A stretch of 64,000 nucleotides of DNA from Caulobacterales bacterium RIFCSPHIGHO2_01_FULL_70_19 (lineage in GTDB: Bacteria > Pseudomonadota > Alphaproteobacteria > Caulobacterales > Caulobacteraceae): contig MGLK01000023.1 of assembly GCA_001794825.1 (NCBI GenBank), positions 44,599-108,598 on the forward strand, written 5' to 3'. The translations under genes and the position numbers were made by a program. Of the stretch, positions 6,922-16,919 are shown piece by piece. Each line of letters opens with the position of its first letter. Positions within the stretch are counted from its first letter, which is position 1. Below the pieces are notes generated by a model. It did not search any database and was not told the origin of the DNA. It worked only from the letters and a program-made list of their open reading frames with translations.

Positions 6922-9768
6922 TCAAAGCCCCAGCGTCGGGCTCTCCAGGTCCAGCTCCGCCGCCGGGATCACCGTCACGTCCGGGTGGGCCGCGCGCAGG
7001 GCGTCGATGAACATGTCGGCCTGGCCGACCACCACCACCACCGCATCGTCAGCGCTGACCACCCCGGCCGCGGCCCGCAGGCTCTCCGGCGTCGTCGCCG
7101 CGATCCGGCCCGGATAGGCCCCGATCTCCGACAGCGGCAGGCCGTTGACCACCGCGTCCGCCAGCTGGCCGCCCAGCCCGCCGGTGGTCTCTAGCGCCCG
7201 CTGGAAGCCCCCGGTGATAAAGGTCTCCCGGTCGGTGACCGCCTGCTCGTCGACCGGCTCGCGCGCCAGCCGGTCGAACTCGGCCAGCACCAGCCCGACC
7301 ACCTCGGCGGCGCTCTCGTTCTTGGTCTGGGTCGAGGCGACCAGCGCCCCGCCCTCGGCCCGCGCCGCCAGCGAGGAATAGGCCCCGTAGCTCAGGCCGC
7401 GCTTCGCCCGGATCTCCTGGAACAGCCGGCCGTTCTGGCCCGAGCCCATCACCGCATTGGCCACCGCCAGCGGATACCAGGCCTCGTCGGCGCGACGCGG
7501 CCCGCGCACCGCCGCCGTCACCGCGGCCTGCCCGGCGCCGGGCAGGTCGACCACCACCACGCGCGGTCCAGTCGGCGGTCCGGCCCGGTCGCCGATCATC
7601 GGCGTCGGCGTCGCCGGCCGCGCCCAGCCGCCCAGCACCTGCTCGGCCCAGGCGAAGGCCGCCTCCGGCTCCATGCCGCCGGTGACGATCACCGCCGCAT
7701 TGTCCGGCCGCCACCAGCGGCGATGGAAGTCGACGATCTCCTCGCGGGTGATCGCCGCCACCGACTCCGGCGTGCCCGAAGTCGGCGCCCCGTAGGGGGC
7801 CGCGCCATAGACCAGCCGGTTCAGCACCAGCGAGGCGAGCGGCCCCGGCTGACGCAGGTTCACGCGGAGCGCGTTGACGGTCTGGGTGCGGCTGCGCGCC
7901 ACCTCGGCCTCGGCGAAGTCCGGCCGCTGAACGACGTCGGCCAGCACCGCCCCGACCTCGGCCGCCGAGGCGATCGGCGCGGAAACGAACATCTGGGTGG
8001 CGTCGGGCCCCGCCCCGCCGCCGACATTGGCGCCCAGCGCCTCCAGCGTCCGCGCGATCTCGGGGGCGGAACGGCCGCCGGCTCCCTGCGTCGCCAGCGC
8101 GGCGGTCATCGTGGCCAGCCCCGGGCGCCCCGCCGGATCGGCCGCCGCGCCGCCGCCCAGCACCAGCTGGGCGTTCATGATCGGCAGGTCCGTCGACTTC
8201 GCCACGATGACCCGGAGCCCGTTCGACAGGGTGCGTTCGGCCACGACGGGCGTCACCGCCTCGCGCGCCGCGCCCAGCGCCGGCGGCGCCATGCGCTGGC
8301 CCTCCGGCCGCAGCTCGTTCGGCGGCAGCACCGCCGGCGGCACGGTCAGGAAGGCCGGAACCGGCGCCGGGTTGCGCCAGCTGTCCTCGGGCACGCCCTC
8401 GGGCCGGGCGCTCTCGTCCTGGTACCGCACCGACACCCGGGCCCGCTCGTCCAGATACCGGCGCGCCACCCGCAGCACGTCCTCCGCCGTCACCCGCTGC
8501 ACCGCCGCCAGCCGTTCGTCGGCCGCGCGCGGATCGTTTTGCGACACGATCGACTGGCCGAGGATGAAGGCGCGGCCCGAAGCGGTCTCGCGCTGGCGCA
8601 GGGCCGAGGCGACGATCTCCGTCTTGGCCTCGGCCAGCTCGGCCGCCGTCACCGGCGCGTTCCGCACCCGCTCCAGCTCCGCGTTCAGCGCCGCCTCCAC
8701 GTCGGGAATGGCCTTGCCCTGGGCGACCGTGGCGGTGACGGTGATCACCCCGTCCTCCTCCATGTCGTTCAGGCCGAAGCCGGCGTTGGCGGCCAACTGG
8801 CTCTCGTAGACCAGCGCCTGGTACAGCCGCGAGCTCTCGCCGCGCGACATGATCGCCTGCAGCACGTCCAGCGCGGGCGCGTCCGGGTGGCCGGCGGCCA
8901 CGCCGGGGAAGATCGCCGCCACCGCCGGCAGCGGCACGTTCGGCGCCCAGGCCTCCACCATCCGCGGCTCGGTCCGGGGCGTCTCGACCGGCCGCTCCAA
9001 CACCGGCGTCGGCCGGTCCGGGTTGCGGATGTCGGCGAAATACTGGTCGACCCAGCGGTCCAGCTGCGCCGGATCGAAATTGCCCGACACGATCATCGTC
9101 GCGTTGGCGGGCCGGTAGTAGGCCTCGTGGAAGGCGCGGGCGTCCTCGATGCGGGCCGAGTTCAGCTCCTCCAGCGAGCCGATCACGCTGCGCCGGTAGA
9201 TGCTCTCGTCGAAGCTGTTGTCGCCGATGACGAAGCGCTGCAGCCGGCCGTACGGCGGCGCATAGACGCGCTGGCGCAGCTCCTCCTGGACGATCGACCG
9301 CTCGGTGTCGAACACCTCCTGGTCGACCACCGGCCGCGCCATCCGCTCGGCGTGGGTCCACAGCATCTGCTCCAGATACTGCGGCGGCACCGTCTCGTAG
9401 TAGTTGGTGAAGTCCTGGCCGGTGGAGGCGTTGCGGGTGCCCCCGGCGTTCTCCACGATCGTCGAGATCTGGCCGTAGGGCAGGTTGACCGTCTTGCGGC
9501 TGAGGATGTGCTCGAACAGGTGGGCGAAGCCCGAGCGGCCCTGCGGATCGTCCTTTCCGCCGACGTCGTACCAGAGGGTCACCGTCACCGTGCCGGCGGT
9601 CGGGTCGGGCATGGCGTAGACGTCGAGCCCGTTGGCCAGTTCGCGGTGGGTGAACTCCAGCGGCGGCACGGTGATCGGCGCCGCTTCCTGGGCCGCGGCG
9701 GGGGCGGCCGCCATCGGAGCGAGGACGAGGAGCGAGGCTCCCAGCAGGGCGGCGGTGCGGATCATCAT
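6922..9768 (-). CDS. M16 family metallopeptidase (insulinase/pitrilysin)
   Basis: 948 aa, two M16 halves, HLFEH zinc motif, signal peptide. Confidence 0.95.
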   Translation of the reverse strand: MMIRTAALLGASLLVLAPMAAAPAAAQEAAPITVPPLEFTHRELANGLDVYAMPDPTAGTVTVTLWYDVGGKDDPQGRSGFAHLFEHILSRKTVNLPYGQISTIVENAGGTRNASTGQDFTNYYETVPPQYLEQMLWTHAERMARPVVDQEVFDTERSIVQEELRQRVYAPPYGRLQRFVIGDNSFDESIYRRSVIGSLEELNSARIEDARAFHEAYYRPANATMIVSGNFDPAQLDRWVDQYFADIRNPDRPTPVLERPVETPRTEPRMVEAWAPNVPLPAVAAIFPGVAAGHPDAPALDVLQAIMSRGESSRLYQALVYESQLAANAGFGLNDMEEDGVITVTATVAQGKAIPDVEAALNAELERVRNAPVTAAELAEAKTEIVASALRQRETASGRAFILGQSIVSQNDPRAADERLAAVQRVTAEDVLRVARRYLDERARVSVRYQDESARPEGVPEDSWRNPAPVPAFLTVPPAVLPPNELRPEGQRMAPPALGAAREAVTPVVAERTLSNGLRVIVAKSTDLPIMNAQLVLGGGAAADPAGRPGLATMTAALATQGAGGRSAPEIARTLEALGANVGGGAGPDATQMFVSAPIASAAEVGAVLADVVQRPDFAEAEVARSRTQTVNALRVNLRQPGPLASLVLNRLVYGAAPYGAPTSGTPESVAAITREEIVDFHRRWWRPDNAAVIVTGGMEPEAAFAWAEQVLGGWARPATPTPMIGDRAGPPTGPRVVVVDLPGAGQAAVTAAVRGPRRADEAWYPLAVANAVMGSGQNGRLFQEIRAKRGLSYGAYSSLAARAEGGALVASTQTKNESAAEVVGLVLAEFDRLAREPVDEQAVTDRETFITGGFQRALETTGGLGGQLADAVVNGLPLSEIGAYPGRIAATTPESLRAAAGVVSADDAVVVVVGQADMFIDALRAAHPDVTVIPAAELDLESPTLGL

Positions 9769-9833
9769 GGGTCCCCCGGGACGATGGTCGGAACAGGGCC
9801 GGAACCCTGCCAGCCGCCTTCCCGCCTCCCAAG

Positions 9834-10682
9834 TTACGACCCTGTAATGATGCTCTCGACCTCGGCGCGCGTGGGCAGCGACGGCTGCGCGCCCGGCCGC
9901 GTCGCCGCCAGCGCCCCGGCGGCGCAGGCGAACCGCAGCGCCGCCTCAGGCTCCATCCCCTCCAGCAGGGCCACTGTGATCGCCCCCACGAAGGCGTCGC
10001 CGGCGCCGGTCGCATCCACCGCCCGGACGTGCGGCGGCCGGGCCTCGGCGATCAGGGCTCCGTGCTGGTGCAGCGCCGCGCCCCTGGCGCCCCGGGTGAT
10101 CACGACCCGGCCGCCGCCGTGATGCAGCGCGTCGCCGTAGAACTCGGCCTCGCCCTCGTTCACCACGATCAGGTCGGCCCGCCGCAGCAGCAGGTCCGAA
10201 ACCGGCCGGGCCGGGGCCAGGTTGACGCAGACGAAGTCCGTCGCCCGGCCGACCGCCGCCTCCACCGTCTCGATCGGCAGCTCCAGCTGCAGGATCAGCG
10301 GCCCTTCCAGCCGCTGCGGCAGCTGCTCCGGCCCGACGCGATGGTTGGCGCCCGCCGCCACCACGATCTGGTTCTCGCCGTGCGGCTCGACCGCGATCAG
10401 CGCCACCCCCGTCGGCGCCTCGGCGTCCACCGCGACCCCGCCGACGTCCACGTCGTCGGCGACCAGCAGCGCCATGGCCTCCTCGGCCATGGCGTCGCGC
10501 CCGACCCGCCCGATCAGGCAGACCTCGGCGCCCAGCCGTTGCGCCGCCAGCGCCTGGTTGGCCCCCTTGCCGCCCGGGTGGCGCGCCAGGGTCGCCCCGG
10601 TGACGGTCTCCCCGGCCCGCGGCAGCTTCGGCGCAGCGGCGACGAAATCCAGGTTGATCGAGCCGACGACGGTGATCCTCAA
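9834..10682 (-). CDS. rbsK: ribokinase (PfkB family)
   Basis: GSINLDFVAAAPKLPRAGETVTGATLARHPGGKGANQA and AVDATGAGDAFVGA. Confidence 0.9.
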   Translation of the reverse strand: MRITVVGSINLDFVAAAPKLPRAGETVTGATLARHPGGKGANQALAAQRLGAEVCLIGRVGRDAMAEEAMALLVADDVDVGGVAVDAEAPTGVALIAVEPHGENQIVVAAGANHRVGPEQLPQRLEGPLILQLELPIETVEAAVGRATDFVCVNLAPARPVSDLLLRRADLIVVNEGEAEFYGDALHHGGGRVVITRGARGAALHQHGALIAEARPPHVRAVDATGAGDAFVGAITVALLEGMEPEAALRFACAAGALAATRPGAQPSLPTRAEVESIITGS

Positions 10683-10695
10683 GACGGCCGCCCGA

Positions 10696-11223
10696 TCAGA
10701 ACAGGGCCGAGACGCCGCGGCCGGCGCCGGGATCCGGTTCCGGCGCGCCGCCCGCGCCGATGGAATAGGTCTGCGCCCGGCTGCGGCCGCCGATCACCGC
10801 GACCGGCGCGATGATCTCCGGGGCCAGCCGCATCACCGCCACCGACGCCCCGCCCGGGCAGAAGGCGCCCGCCTCGGGATAGCGTTCGAACACCATGCGG
10901 TTCAGCCGCTCGACCTCGGCCGGATCGGTCACCTCGACCGCGCGGCCGGCGATCGACACGCCGACCGTGTCCGCCTGCGCGCCCTCGGCCCGGATCGCCG
11001 CCGAGGCCCGTGGGTCCGCCTGCAGATTGGCGTATTTCTGGCTGTCGCGGGCGATCACGAAATACAGCATCAGGCCGTCGTTGACGTAGCCGACGGTGGT
11101 CACCTGCGGCCAGCCGTCGGGCCGGTTCACGCCCAGCGCCATCAGCCGGGCCGAGCCGAGCAGCTCCGCCACCGCCGCCACCGCCCCGCCGTGAATCGGC
11201 GGCGTCTCGTTCGCCCGGGTCAT
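10696..11223 (-). CDS. pyridoxamine 5'-phosphate oxidase family protein
   Basis: LMALGVNRPDGWPQVTTVGYVNDGLMLYFVIARDSQKYANLQADPRASAAI. Confidence 0.85.
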   Translation of the reverse strand: MTRANETPPIHGGAVAAVAELLGSARLMALGVNRPDGWPQVTTVGYVNDGLMLYFVIARDSQKYANLQADPRASAAIRAEGAQADTVGVSIAGRAVEVTDPAEVERLNRMVFERYPEAGAFCPGGASVAVMRLAPEIIAPVAVIGGRSRAQTYSIGAGGAPEPDPGAGRGVSALF

Positions 11224-11316
11224 CGCGGCCTCCTCTTCTCGCCCCGCCGCGGCGAACCGCGGCGCGGCCGGACGGGAATTATAGCCCCCGCCGCGGCCGC
11301 GCCGCCATGGCGGCCG

Positions 11317-12012
11317 TTAGAATTTGCGGCCGATCCCCAGCGAGACCACCCACGGGTCCAGCCCGACGTCGGCCTCCAGCGCGCCGCCGTTGATCGTCGC
11401 GTCGGTGTCGAACCACACGCGCTTGACGTCGAGGTTCAGCGTCCACGGCCCGCTCAGGGCCACGTCGGCGCCGGCCTGCAGGGCGTAGCCGAAGCCGTCG
11501 TCCAGCTCGACTTCGAAGCCGTTTTTGTCCTCGCCCTCGAAGAACACCATGTAGTTGATCCCCGCGCCGACGTAGGGGCTGACACGCGCCTCCGGCATCG
11601 GGCGGTACTGCAGGGTCACGACCGGCGGCAGCACCCAGGTCTCGTGCACCTCCACGTCGGTCGCGCCGCCCTTGGCCCGGATCTCGTGATGGCTGGCCCC
11701 GAGAATCGCCTCGACCGAGACGTTGTCCGTGAGGAAGTAGGTGAAGCCCAGGGTCGGGACCACGCTGTCGCCGACATCGACGTTCAGCCCGCTGTCGGCG
11801 CCCGCCGCCGTCATGATGGAGTCGTCGGCGTCGCTCGACACCTGCGTCACCCGTCCGGTCACGATCCAGTCGCCCGCGCGCGCCACCTGCCAGTCCGCGT
11901 CCTGGGCCATGGCGCCGTTCGCGCCCCCCGCCAGCGCCATCGCGCCCGCGGCGGCCGCCAGCATCATCTTCGCTTTCATCGTCGTCATCCACGACGCCAT
12001 CCGCCGCGACAT
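11317..12012 (-). CDS. OmpW family outer membrane protein
   Basis: Signal peptide, beta-strand pattern ending in F, PTLGFTYFLTDNVSVEAILGASHHEI. Confidence 0.9.
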   Translation of the reverse strand: MSRRMASWMTTMKAKMMLAAAAGAMALAGGANGAMAQDADWQVARAGDWIVTGRVTQVSSDADDSIMTAAGADSGLNVDVGDSVVPTLGFTYFLTDNVSVEAILGASHHEIRAKGGATDVEVHETWVLPPVVTLQYRPMPEARVSPYVGAGINYMVFFEGEDKNGFEVELDDGFGYALQAGADVALSGPWTLNLDVKRVWFDTDATINGGALEADVGLDPWVVSLGIGRKF

Positions 12013-12064
12013 GCGGCCGGTGCAGGCGCCGCACGGGTCATCGCGCCGCCGGGGGAGGTCGGCC

Positions 12065-12078
12065 TTGCGCTAGCGCAA
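12065..12078. promoter_or_regulatory. candidate CRP/FNR-type site upstream of the OmpW gene
   Basis: Perfect 14-bp palindrome TTGCGCTAGCGCAA (TTG-N8-CAA spacing) in an A/T-flanked context. Confidence 0.4.
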
Positions 12079-12104
12079 AAAATCGGTGGCCTCGGGGGCC
12101 TGCG

Positions 12105-13052
12105 TCAGTTTGTCCGCGCGCGCCCGACCGAGGCGGCGACCAGGTCGAACACCCCGTCGGCGTCCGCCGCCGTCGCCCAGCGGTGCGGCAGGTCCCCGGC
12201 CACCGCCTTGCGAAACTCCACCGCCGTGTGCCCGCGGGTCAGGCCGCTCTCGGTCTCCACCTCGATGCGGCAGGGCTTGAGCTCGAACAGGTCGGGCCGG
12301 ATCAGCCAGGCGACCGGGCAGGGGTCGTGCACCGGCGGCGCGTTCCAGCCGACGATCTCGCGTTCGACGCGCTGCGAGAAGCGCAGCATGGCCGCCGCCG
12401 TCGCGGCCATCGGCGTGCCCGCCGCCGCGACCCGTCCGATGCGCTCGTCCGTCGCCCGCACCTGGTGGGTGGCGTCCAGCCCGAACATCACCACCTCGCA
12501 GCCGCTGGCCAGCACCTCGGCCGCGGCGTCCGGATCGGCCCAGACGTTGAACTCGGCGGAAGCCGTGATGTTGCCGCCCTCCGAGCGCGCCCCGCCCATC
12601 GCCGCCACGGGTCCCAGCCGTCCCGCCAGCTGCGGCTCCTTACGCAGCGCCAGCGCCAGGTTGGTCATCGGCCCCAGCACCGCCATGGCGACAGACCGCG
12701 CCGGCCGCGTCATGACGATCTCGACGATCGCGTCGACCGCGTGCCCGTCCGCGCACCTGGCGTCCGGTTCGAACGGCGCCAGGTCGCCCAGCCCCTCCTC
12801 GCCGTGGAAGGCCCCGGCCCCGGCCGGCGCGCGTCGCAGCGGCCGCTCCGCGCCCCTGAACACCGGCACGTCCTCGCGTCCGGCGATCTGGCGCAGCATC
12901 CGTGCGTTCCGCGCCGTCTTCTCCACCGGCACGTTGCCGCCCACGGCGGTGATCGCCCGCAGCTCCAGCGCCGGCGAGCCGAACGCCAGCATCAGGGCCA
13001 CGGCGTCGTCCACGCCGGGGTCGCAGTCGATGATCAGGGCCTGTCCTTGCAT
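12105..13052 (-). CDS. nucleoside hydrolase
   Basis: LIIDCDPGVDDAVALMLAF N-terminal DxDxxxDD motif. Confidence 0.93.
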   Translation of the reverse strand: MQGQALIIDCDPGVDDAVALMLAFGSPALELRAITAVGGNVPVEKTARNARMLRQIAGREDVPVFRGAERPLRRAPAGAGAFHGEEGLGDLAPFEPDARCADGHAVDAIVEIVMTRPARSVAMAVLGPMTNLALALRKEPQLAGRLGPVAAMGGARSEGGNITASAEFNVWADPDAAAEVLASGCEVVMFGLDATHQVRATDERIGRVAAAGTPMAATAAAMLRFSQRVEREIVGWNAPPVHDPCPVAWLIRPDLFELKPCRIEVETESGLTRGHTAVEFRKAVAGDLPHRWATAADADGVFDLVAASVGRARTN

Positions 13053-13089
13053 CCGCCCTCACTGGCCCGCGCCGCGCCCGGCGGCAAGC

Positions 13090-13752
13090 TCAGGCGCAGT
13101 CCCGCACACAGGCCGCCGCCAGCACCTCGGCCGAATCGACCAGCGGAACCGCCACGTCCGCCGCTCCGATCAGCAGCGGAACCTCGGTGCAGCCGGCGAT
13201 CACGGCCCCGGCCCCCGCCGCCGCCAGCGTCGCCGCCAGCCGCCGCATCTCGCCCCTCGGCCCTTCGCCGGCGTCGCCGGCCTTGACCGCGAAGATCGCC
13301 GCCATCACCGCCTGGCGGTCGGCCCCTTCCAGCCGCACGATGTCCAGCCCCCGCGCCGCCAGCGCCTGTGCGTACAGCGCCTCCCCGCCCGGCGTTGCGA
13401 GCACGCCCACCTTCCGCGCGCCCGCCGCCGCCGCGGCGTCGGCGGTCTCCGCGATCATGTCTATGAAGGGGAGGCCGGCCGCCCGGATTCCCCCGGCGTG
13501 CGCGTGGGCGGTGTTGCAGGGCATGCACAGGACCTCCGCGCCCTGATCCCGCAGCCGCGCCGCCATCTCCGCCAGCGTCCGCCCCGCCGCCTCCGGCTCG
13601 GTGTGGCGGTTGGGCACGTGCGGGTTCAGGTCGACCAGCATGTGGATGTGATCCTCGTCCCGGTCGGCCGGGGTGAGCGCCAGCACCCGCTCCAGGAAGG
13701 CGACCGTCGCCGCCGGCCCCATGCCGCCCAGCACGCCCAGAACCTTGCCCAT
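13090..13752 (-). CDS. aspartate/glutamate racemase family protein
   Basis: MGKVLGVLGGMGPAATVAFLERV, MPCNTAHAH, AVIAGCTEVPLL; start chosen inside the longer ORF. Confidence 0.9.
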   Translation of the reverse strand: MGKVLGVLGGMGPAATVAFLERVLALTPADRDEDHIHMLVDLNPHVPNRHTEPEAAGRTLAEMAARLRDQGAEVLCMPCNTAHAHAGGIRAAGLPFIDMIAETADAAAAAGARKVGVLATPGGEALYAQALAARGLDIVRLEGADRQAVMAAIFAVKAGDAGEGPRGEMRRLAATLAAAGAGAVIAGCTEVPLLIGAADVAVPLVDSAEVLAAACVRDCA

Positions 13753-13830
13753 GCCGTCGCGCTCCTTCAGCGGCGCCTTGCCATTCGCGGCGCCCGCCCG
13801 CCTTATGCGCGAAACACCCGGGGAGACGCC

Positions 13831-15099
13831 ATGCCGACCGAAGCCGCCGAAACGACGGCCCTGATCACCAACGACGCCGTCGTCCTTGGCCTGCTGGCCG
13901 TCATTCTCGGGGCGGTCTTCTGGGCCTCGAACCTGTCGCACCCGTGGGTGAAGCGCTTCTTCAGCGTCGTCCCGGCCCTGCTGCTCTGCTACTTCCTGCC
14001 CTCGCTGCTGACCACCTTCGGGCTGGTCGATCCCGAAACCTCGCGCATCTACTTCATCGCCTCGCGCTTCCTGCTGCCGGCGGCCCTGGTGCTGCTCACC
14101 GTCTCGGCCGACCTGCCGGCCGTCGTCGGCCTGGGTCCCAAGGCGCTGATCATGTTCTTCACCGGCACGGTCGGGGTCATGCTCGGCGGCCCCGTCGCCC
14201 TGCTGCTGACCAGCTGGCTCGCGCCGGAGCTCATGGGCGCCGGGCCCGAGGCCATCTGGCGCGGCATGGCCACCGTGGCCGGCAGCTGGATCGGCGGCTC
14301 GGCCAACCAGACCGCCCTCTACGAGATTTACGGCGCCGGTCCGGACGTCTTCTCCATCTGGATCGCCGTCGACGTGGTCGTGGCCAACATCTGGATGGCC
14401 GTGGTCCTGTGGATCGCCGCCAACCAGCGGAAGATGGACCGCCTGTTCCGCGCCGACGCCAGCGCCGTCGACCGCGTCCGCGACAAGGCCGAGGCCTACG
14501 AGACCGAGCACGCCCGCATCCCCTCGCTGAAGGACCTGATGTTCATCGTGGCCGTGGCCTTCGGCGCGGTCGGCCTGTCGCACGCGATCGCCGATCCGCT
14601 CTCTGCCTGGTTCGGCGCGACCTTCCCGTGGGCCCAGCGCCTGTCGTTCGACTCCAGCTTCTTCTGGCTGGTGTTCATCGCCACCCTCGTCGGCGTGGTC
14701 CTGTCCTTCACGCCTGCGCGCAAGCTGCAGGGCCCCGGCGCGGCCAAGGTCGGCTCGGTCTTCGTCTACCTGCTGGTCGCGGCCGTCGGCCTCAACATGA
14801 ACATCGCCGCCATCCTCGACAGCCCCGTCTACTTCCTGATCGGCGGCGTCTGGATGCTGGTCCACGTGGCCCTGATGTTCGGCATGGCCTTCCTGATCCG
14901 CGCGCCCAGCTTCTTCCTCGGCGTCGGCTCCATGGCCAACATCGGCGGCGCCGCCTCGGCCCCCGTCGCCGCCGCCGCCTTCCACCCCTCGCTGGCCCCG
15001 GTCGGCGTGCTGCTGGCCGTGGTCGGCTACATCATCGGCACGGCGGCGGCCTGGTTCACCGGCCTGGTGATGATGCAGATCGCGGCGGGGGCGGGGTAA
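13831..15099 (+). CDS. DUF819 family membrane protein
   Basis: Multi-TM, WIGGSANQTALYEIYGAGPDVFSIWIAVDVVVANIWM; start ATG at 13831 after a GGAG RBS. Confidence 0.88.
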   Translation: MPTEAAETTALITNDAVVLGLLAVILGAVFWASNLSHPWVKRFFSVVPALLLCYFLPSLLTTFGLVDPETSRIYFIASRFLLPAALVLLTVSADLPAVVGLGPKALIMFFTGTVGVMLGGPVALLLTSWLAPELMGAGPEAIWRGMATVAGSWIGGSANQTALYEIYGAGPDVFSIWIAVDVVVANIWMAVVLWIAANQRKMDRLFRADASAVDRVRDKAEAYETEHARIPSLKDLMFIVAVAFGAVGLSHAIADPLSAWFGATFPWAQRLSFDSSFFWLVFIATLVGVVLSFTPARKLQGPGAAKVGSVFVYLLVAAVGLNMNIAAILDSPVYFLIGGVWMLVHVALMFGMAFLIRAPSFFLGVGSMANIGGAASAPVAAAAFHPSLAPVGVLLAVVGYIIGTAAAWFTGLVMMQIAAGAG

Positions 15100-15102
15100 G
15101 CC

Positions 15103-15279
15103 TCAGGGCACCACGCCCGTCGTCGGCCCGACGCCCTCGTCCTCCTCCCCGCTCTCGTCGGGCAGGGGGATGGCGCGGTCGGGCCGCTCCATGGCCTCGG
15201 CGTCCTCCTCGACGCGCTCGAGCTGTTCGTCCAGCGGTTCGGAGGGGGCGTCGCGAGTCGGGCGTTGGGCATCAGTCAT
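15103..15279 (-). CDS. small acidic hypothetical protein (58 aa)
   Basis: MTDAQRPTRDAPSEPLDEQLERVEEDAEAMERPDRAIPLPDESGEEDEGVGPTTGVVP. Confidence 0.55.
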   Translation of the reverse strand: MTDAQRPTRDAPSEPLDEQLERVEEDAEAMERPDRAIPLPDESGEEDEGVGPTTGVVP

Positions 15280-15395
15280 GGGCGGCTCCTGCTGGCTGTC
15301 CGCAGGAAAACAGGCCGGATGCCGCGGGCGTTCCGTGGACGAGGCGGATGTCTGCAATGGGTGGGAAGCGGCCGGCCCGTCGCTGGCGCATCATA

Positions 15396-15815
15396 TCACC
15401 GCCGCCTGTGAAGAAGCCTTTCGCTGAACCTTAGGGAGCGGACCTCAGCGTCCCGCTCGTGTGCACCGTATGGTCCCCAGACATTTAGGTGCTCCACCTC
15501 TGAAGCTGCCGGAAAAATCTCGTCGAAGCCGTCCTCGTCAAAACGTGAGCCCGCGAATCTGACGTCGGCCCCGTCTGCTATTTCGACCACGAGCAGCAAG
15601 TCGCGATCATCCAGTAGCGGCAGCAAGTGCTGGAAGACGTCCTCGGCTGTTCTGTCTGTCTTGAGGAAGATGGCGTCCTGCCCTCCCTGCCAAGCGGGGC
15701 CCAGCTCGAAGGCAGCTCGGACAGCCGCACCAACGCGCCCTCGCCCGTCGTCTGAACGCCCCGCCAGATCGACGCTTGTACATGTGCCTAGGCTTAGCAT
15801 CAGTGTTCTCACCAT
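15396..15815 (-). CDS. hypothetical protein
   Basis: 139 aa ORF with protein-like composition and locally lower GC. Confidence 0.5.
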   Translation of the reverse strand: MVRTLMLSLGTCTSVDLAGRSDDGRGRVGAAVRAAFELGPAWQGGQDAIFLKTDRTAEDVFQHLLPLLDDRDLLLVVEIADGADVRFAGSRFDEDGFDEIFPAASEVEHLNVWGPYGAHERDAEVRSLRFSERLLHRRR

Positions 15816-15867
15816 CAGATCCTCCTCCTCTCCCTACTTACCGTGTCGCGATTGGTGCGTCCGCAAC

Positions 15868-15884
15868 GGGTCGGAACCCGACCC
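15868..15884. terminator. short hairpin downstream of D-cysteine desulfhydrase
   Basis: GGGTCGG-aac-CCGACCC. Confidence 0.4.
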
Positions 15885-15885
15885 C

Positions 15886-16884
15886 CTACAGCCCCGCCCC
15901 CACCACGCTCTCATACCCGAACAGCCCCTGCGCCCCGCCGGTGTGCAGGAACACCACCGTCTCGCCCCTGAACGCGCCCTTCCGCGCCAGGGCGATCAGC
16001 CCCTTCATCGCCTTGCCGGTGTAGACCGGGTCCAGCAGGATGCCGTCGGTCCGCGCCGCCAGCTTCAGCGCCGCGATGACGCCCTCGTCGACCAGGCCGT
16101 AGCCCTCGCCGACGTAGTCGCAGTCGGCCACGACCATCTCCGCCGTCACCGCCTCGGGCCGCCCCAGCAGGGCCGCCGTCTCGCGCGCCAGCTTGAGGAC
16201 GTTCTCCTCCTGCTTCGGCTTCGGCGCCCGCACGCCGATGCCCAGCACCGGAATGTCCGCCCCCATCACCGCCAGCCCGGCCACCAGGCCGGCGTGGGTG
16301 CCGGCGCTGCCCGTGGCCGTGACGATCCGGTCCACCCGCAGGTCCAGCTCGTCGGCCCCGACCACGATCTCGCGGGCGCAGTCGACATAGCCGAGCGCGC
16401 CCACCGCGTTCGAGCCGCCGCCCGGGATCACATAGGGCTTGCCGCCACGGGCGCGCACCTCGGCCGCCGTCTTCTCCAGCTCGGCGGTCATGTCCGACCC
16501 GCCCGGAACGAAGCGGTGCCGCGCCCCCAGCAGCCGGTCGAGCAGCACATTGCCGTTGGCGACATAGTCGTGCGCCTTCGAGCCGGTCCGCTCTTCCAGG
16601 ATGACTTCACAGGCGAGGCCGTGGGCCGCCGCCGCCGCCGCCGTCTGGCGCACGTGGTTGGACTGCACCGCGCCCTGGGTCACCAGGGTGTCGGCCTCGT
16701 GCTCGAAGGCCTCGCCGAGCAGGAATTCCAGCTTGCGCGTCTTGTTGCCGCCGCCGGCCAGGCCGGTGCAGTCGTCGCGCTTGATCCACAGATCGACGCC
16801 CAGTTCCTCCGACAGCCGCGGCAACGGCTCCAGCGGGGTCGGCAGGTGGGCGAGGCGGACGCGGGGGAAGCGGGCGAGGTGCAT
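15886..16884 (-). CDS. dcyD: D-cysteine desulfhydrase / PLP-dependent enzyme
   Basis: [28 protein letters not shown] and [18 protein letters not shown]. Confidence 0.9.
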   Translation of the reverse strand: MHLARFPRVRLAHLPTPLEPLPRLSEELGVDLWIKRDDCTGLAGGGNKTRKLEFLLGEAFEHEADTLVTQGAVQSNHVRQTAAAAAAHGLACEVILEERTGSKAHDYVANGNVLLDRLLGARHRFVPGGSDMTAELEKTAAEVRARGGKPYVIPGGGSNAVGALGYVDCAREIVVGADELDLRVDRIVTATGSAGTHAGLVAGLAVMGADIPVLGIGVRAPKPKQEENVLKLARETAALLGRPEAVTAEMVVADCDYVGEGYGLVDEGVIAALKLAARTDGILLDPVYTGKAMKGLIALARKGAFRGETVVFLHTGGAQGLFGYESVVGAGL

Positions 16885-16919
16885 GGCGGGTCTCCGGTGA
16901 AGCGCCTCCTCTAGCTCCG

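Noticed and set aside
7049-10015. 988-aa minus ORF and 799-aa plus ORF (7723-10122)
   Set aside because: Alternative frames of the M16 peptidase with high-GC low-complexity Arg/Gly composition
10222-15099. 1625-aa plus-strand ORF
   Set aside because: Only its C-terminal part from 13831 (DUF819 protein) looks real; the rest is an Arg/Pro/Ser-rich shadow frame antisense to rbsK, PNPOx, OmpW, nucleoside hydrolase and racemase genes
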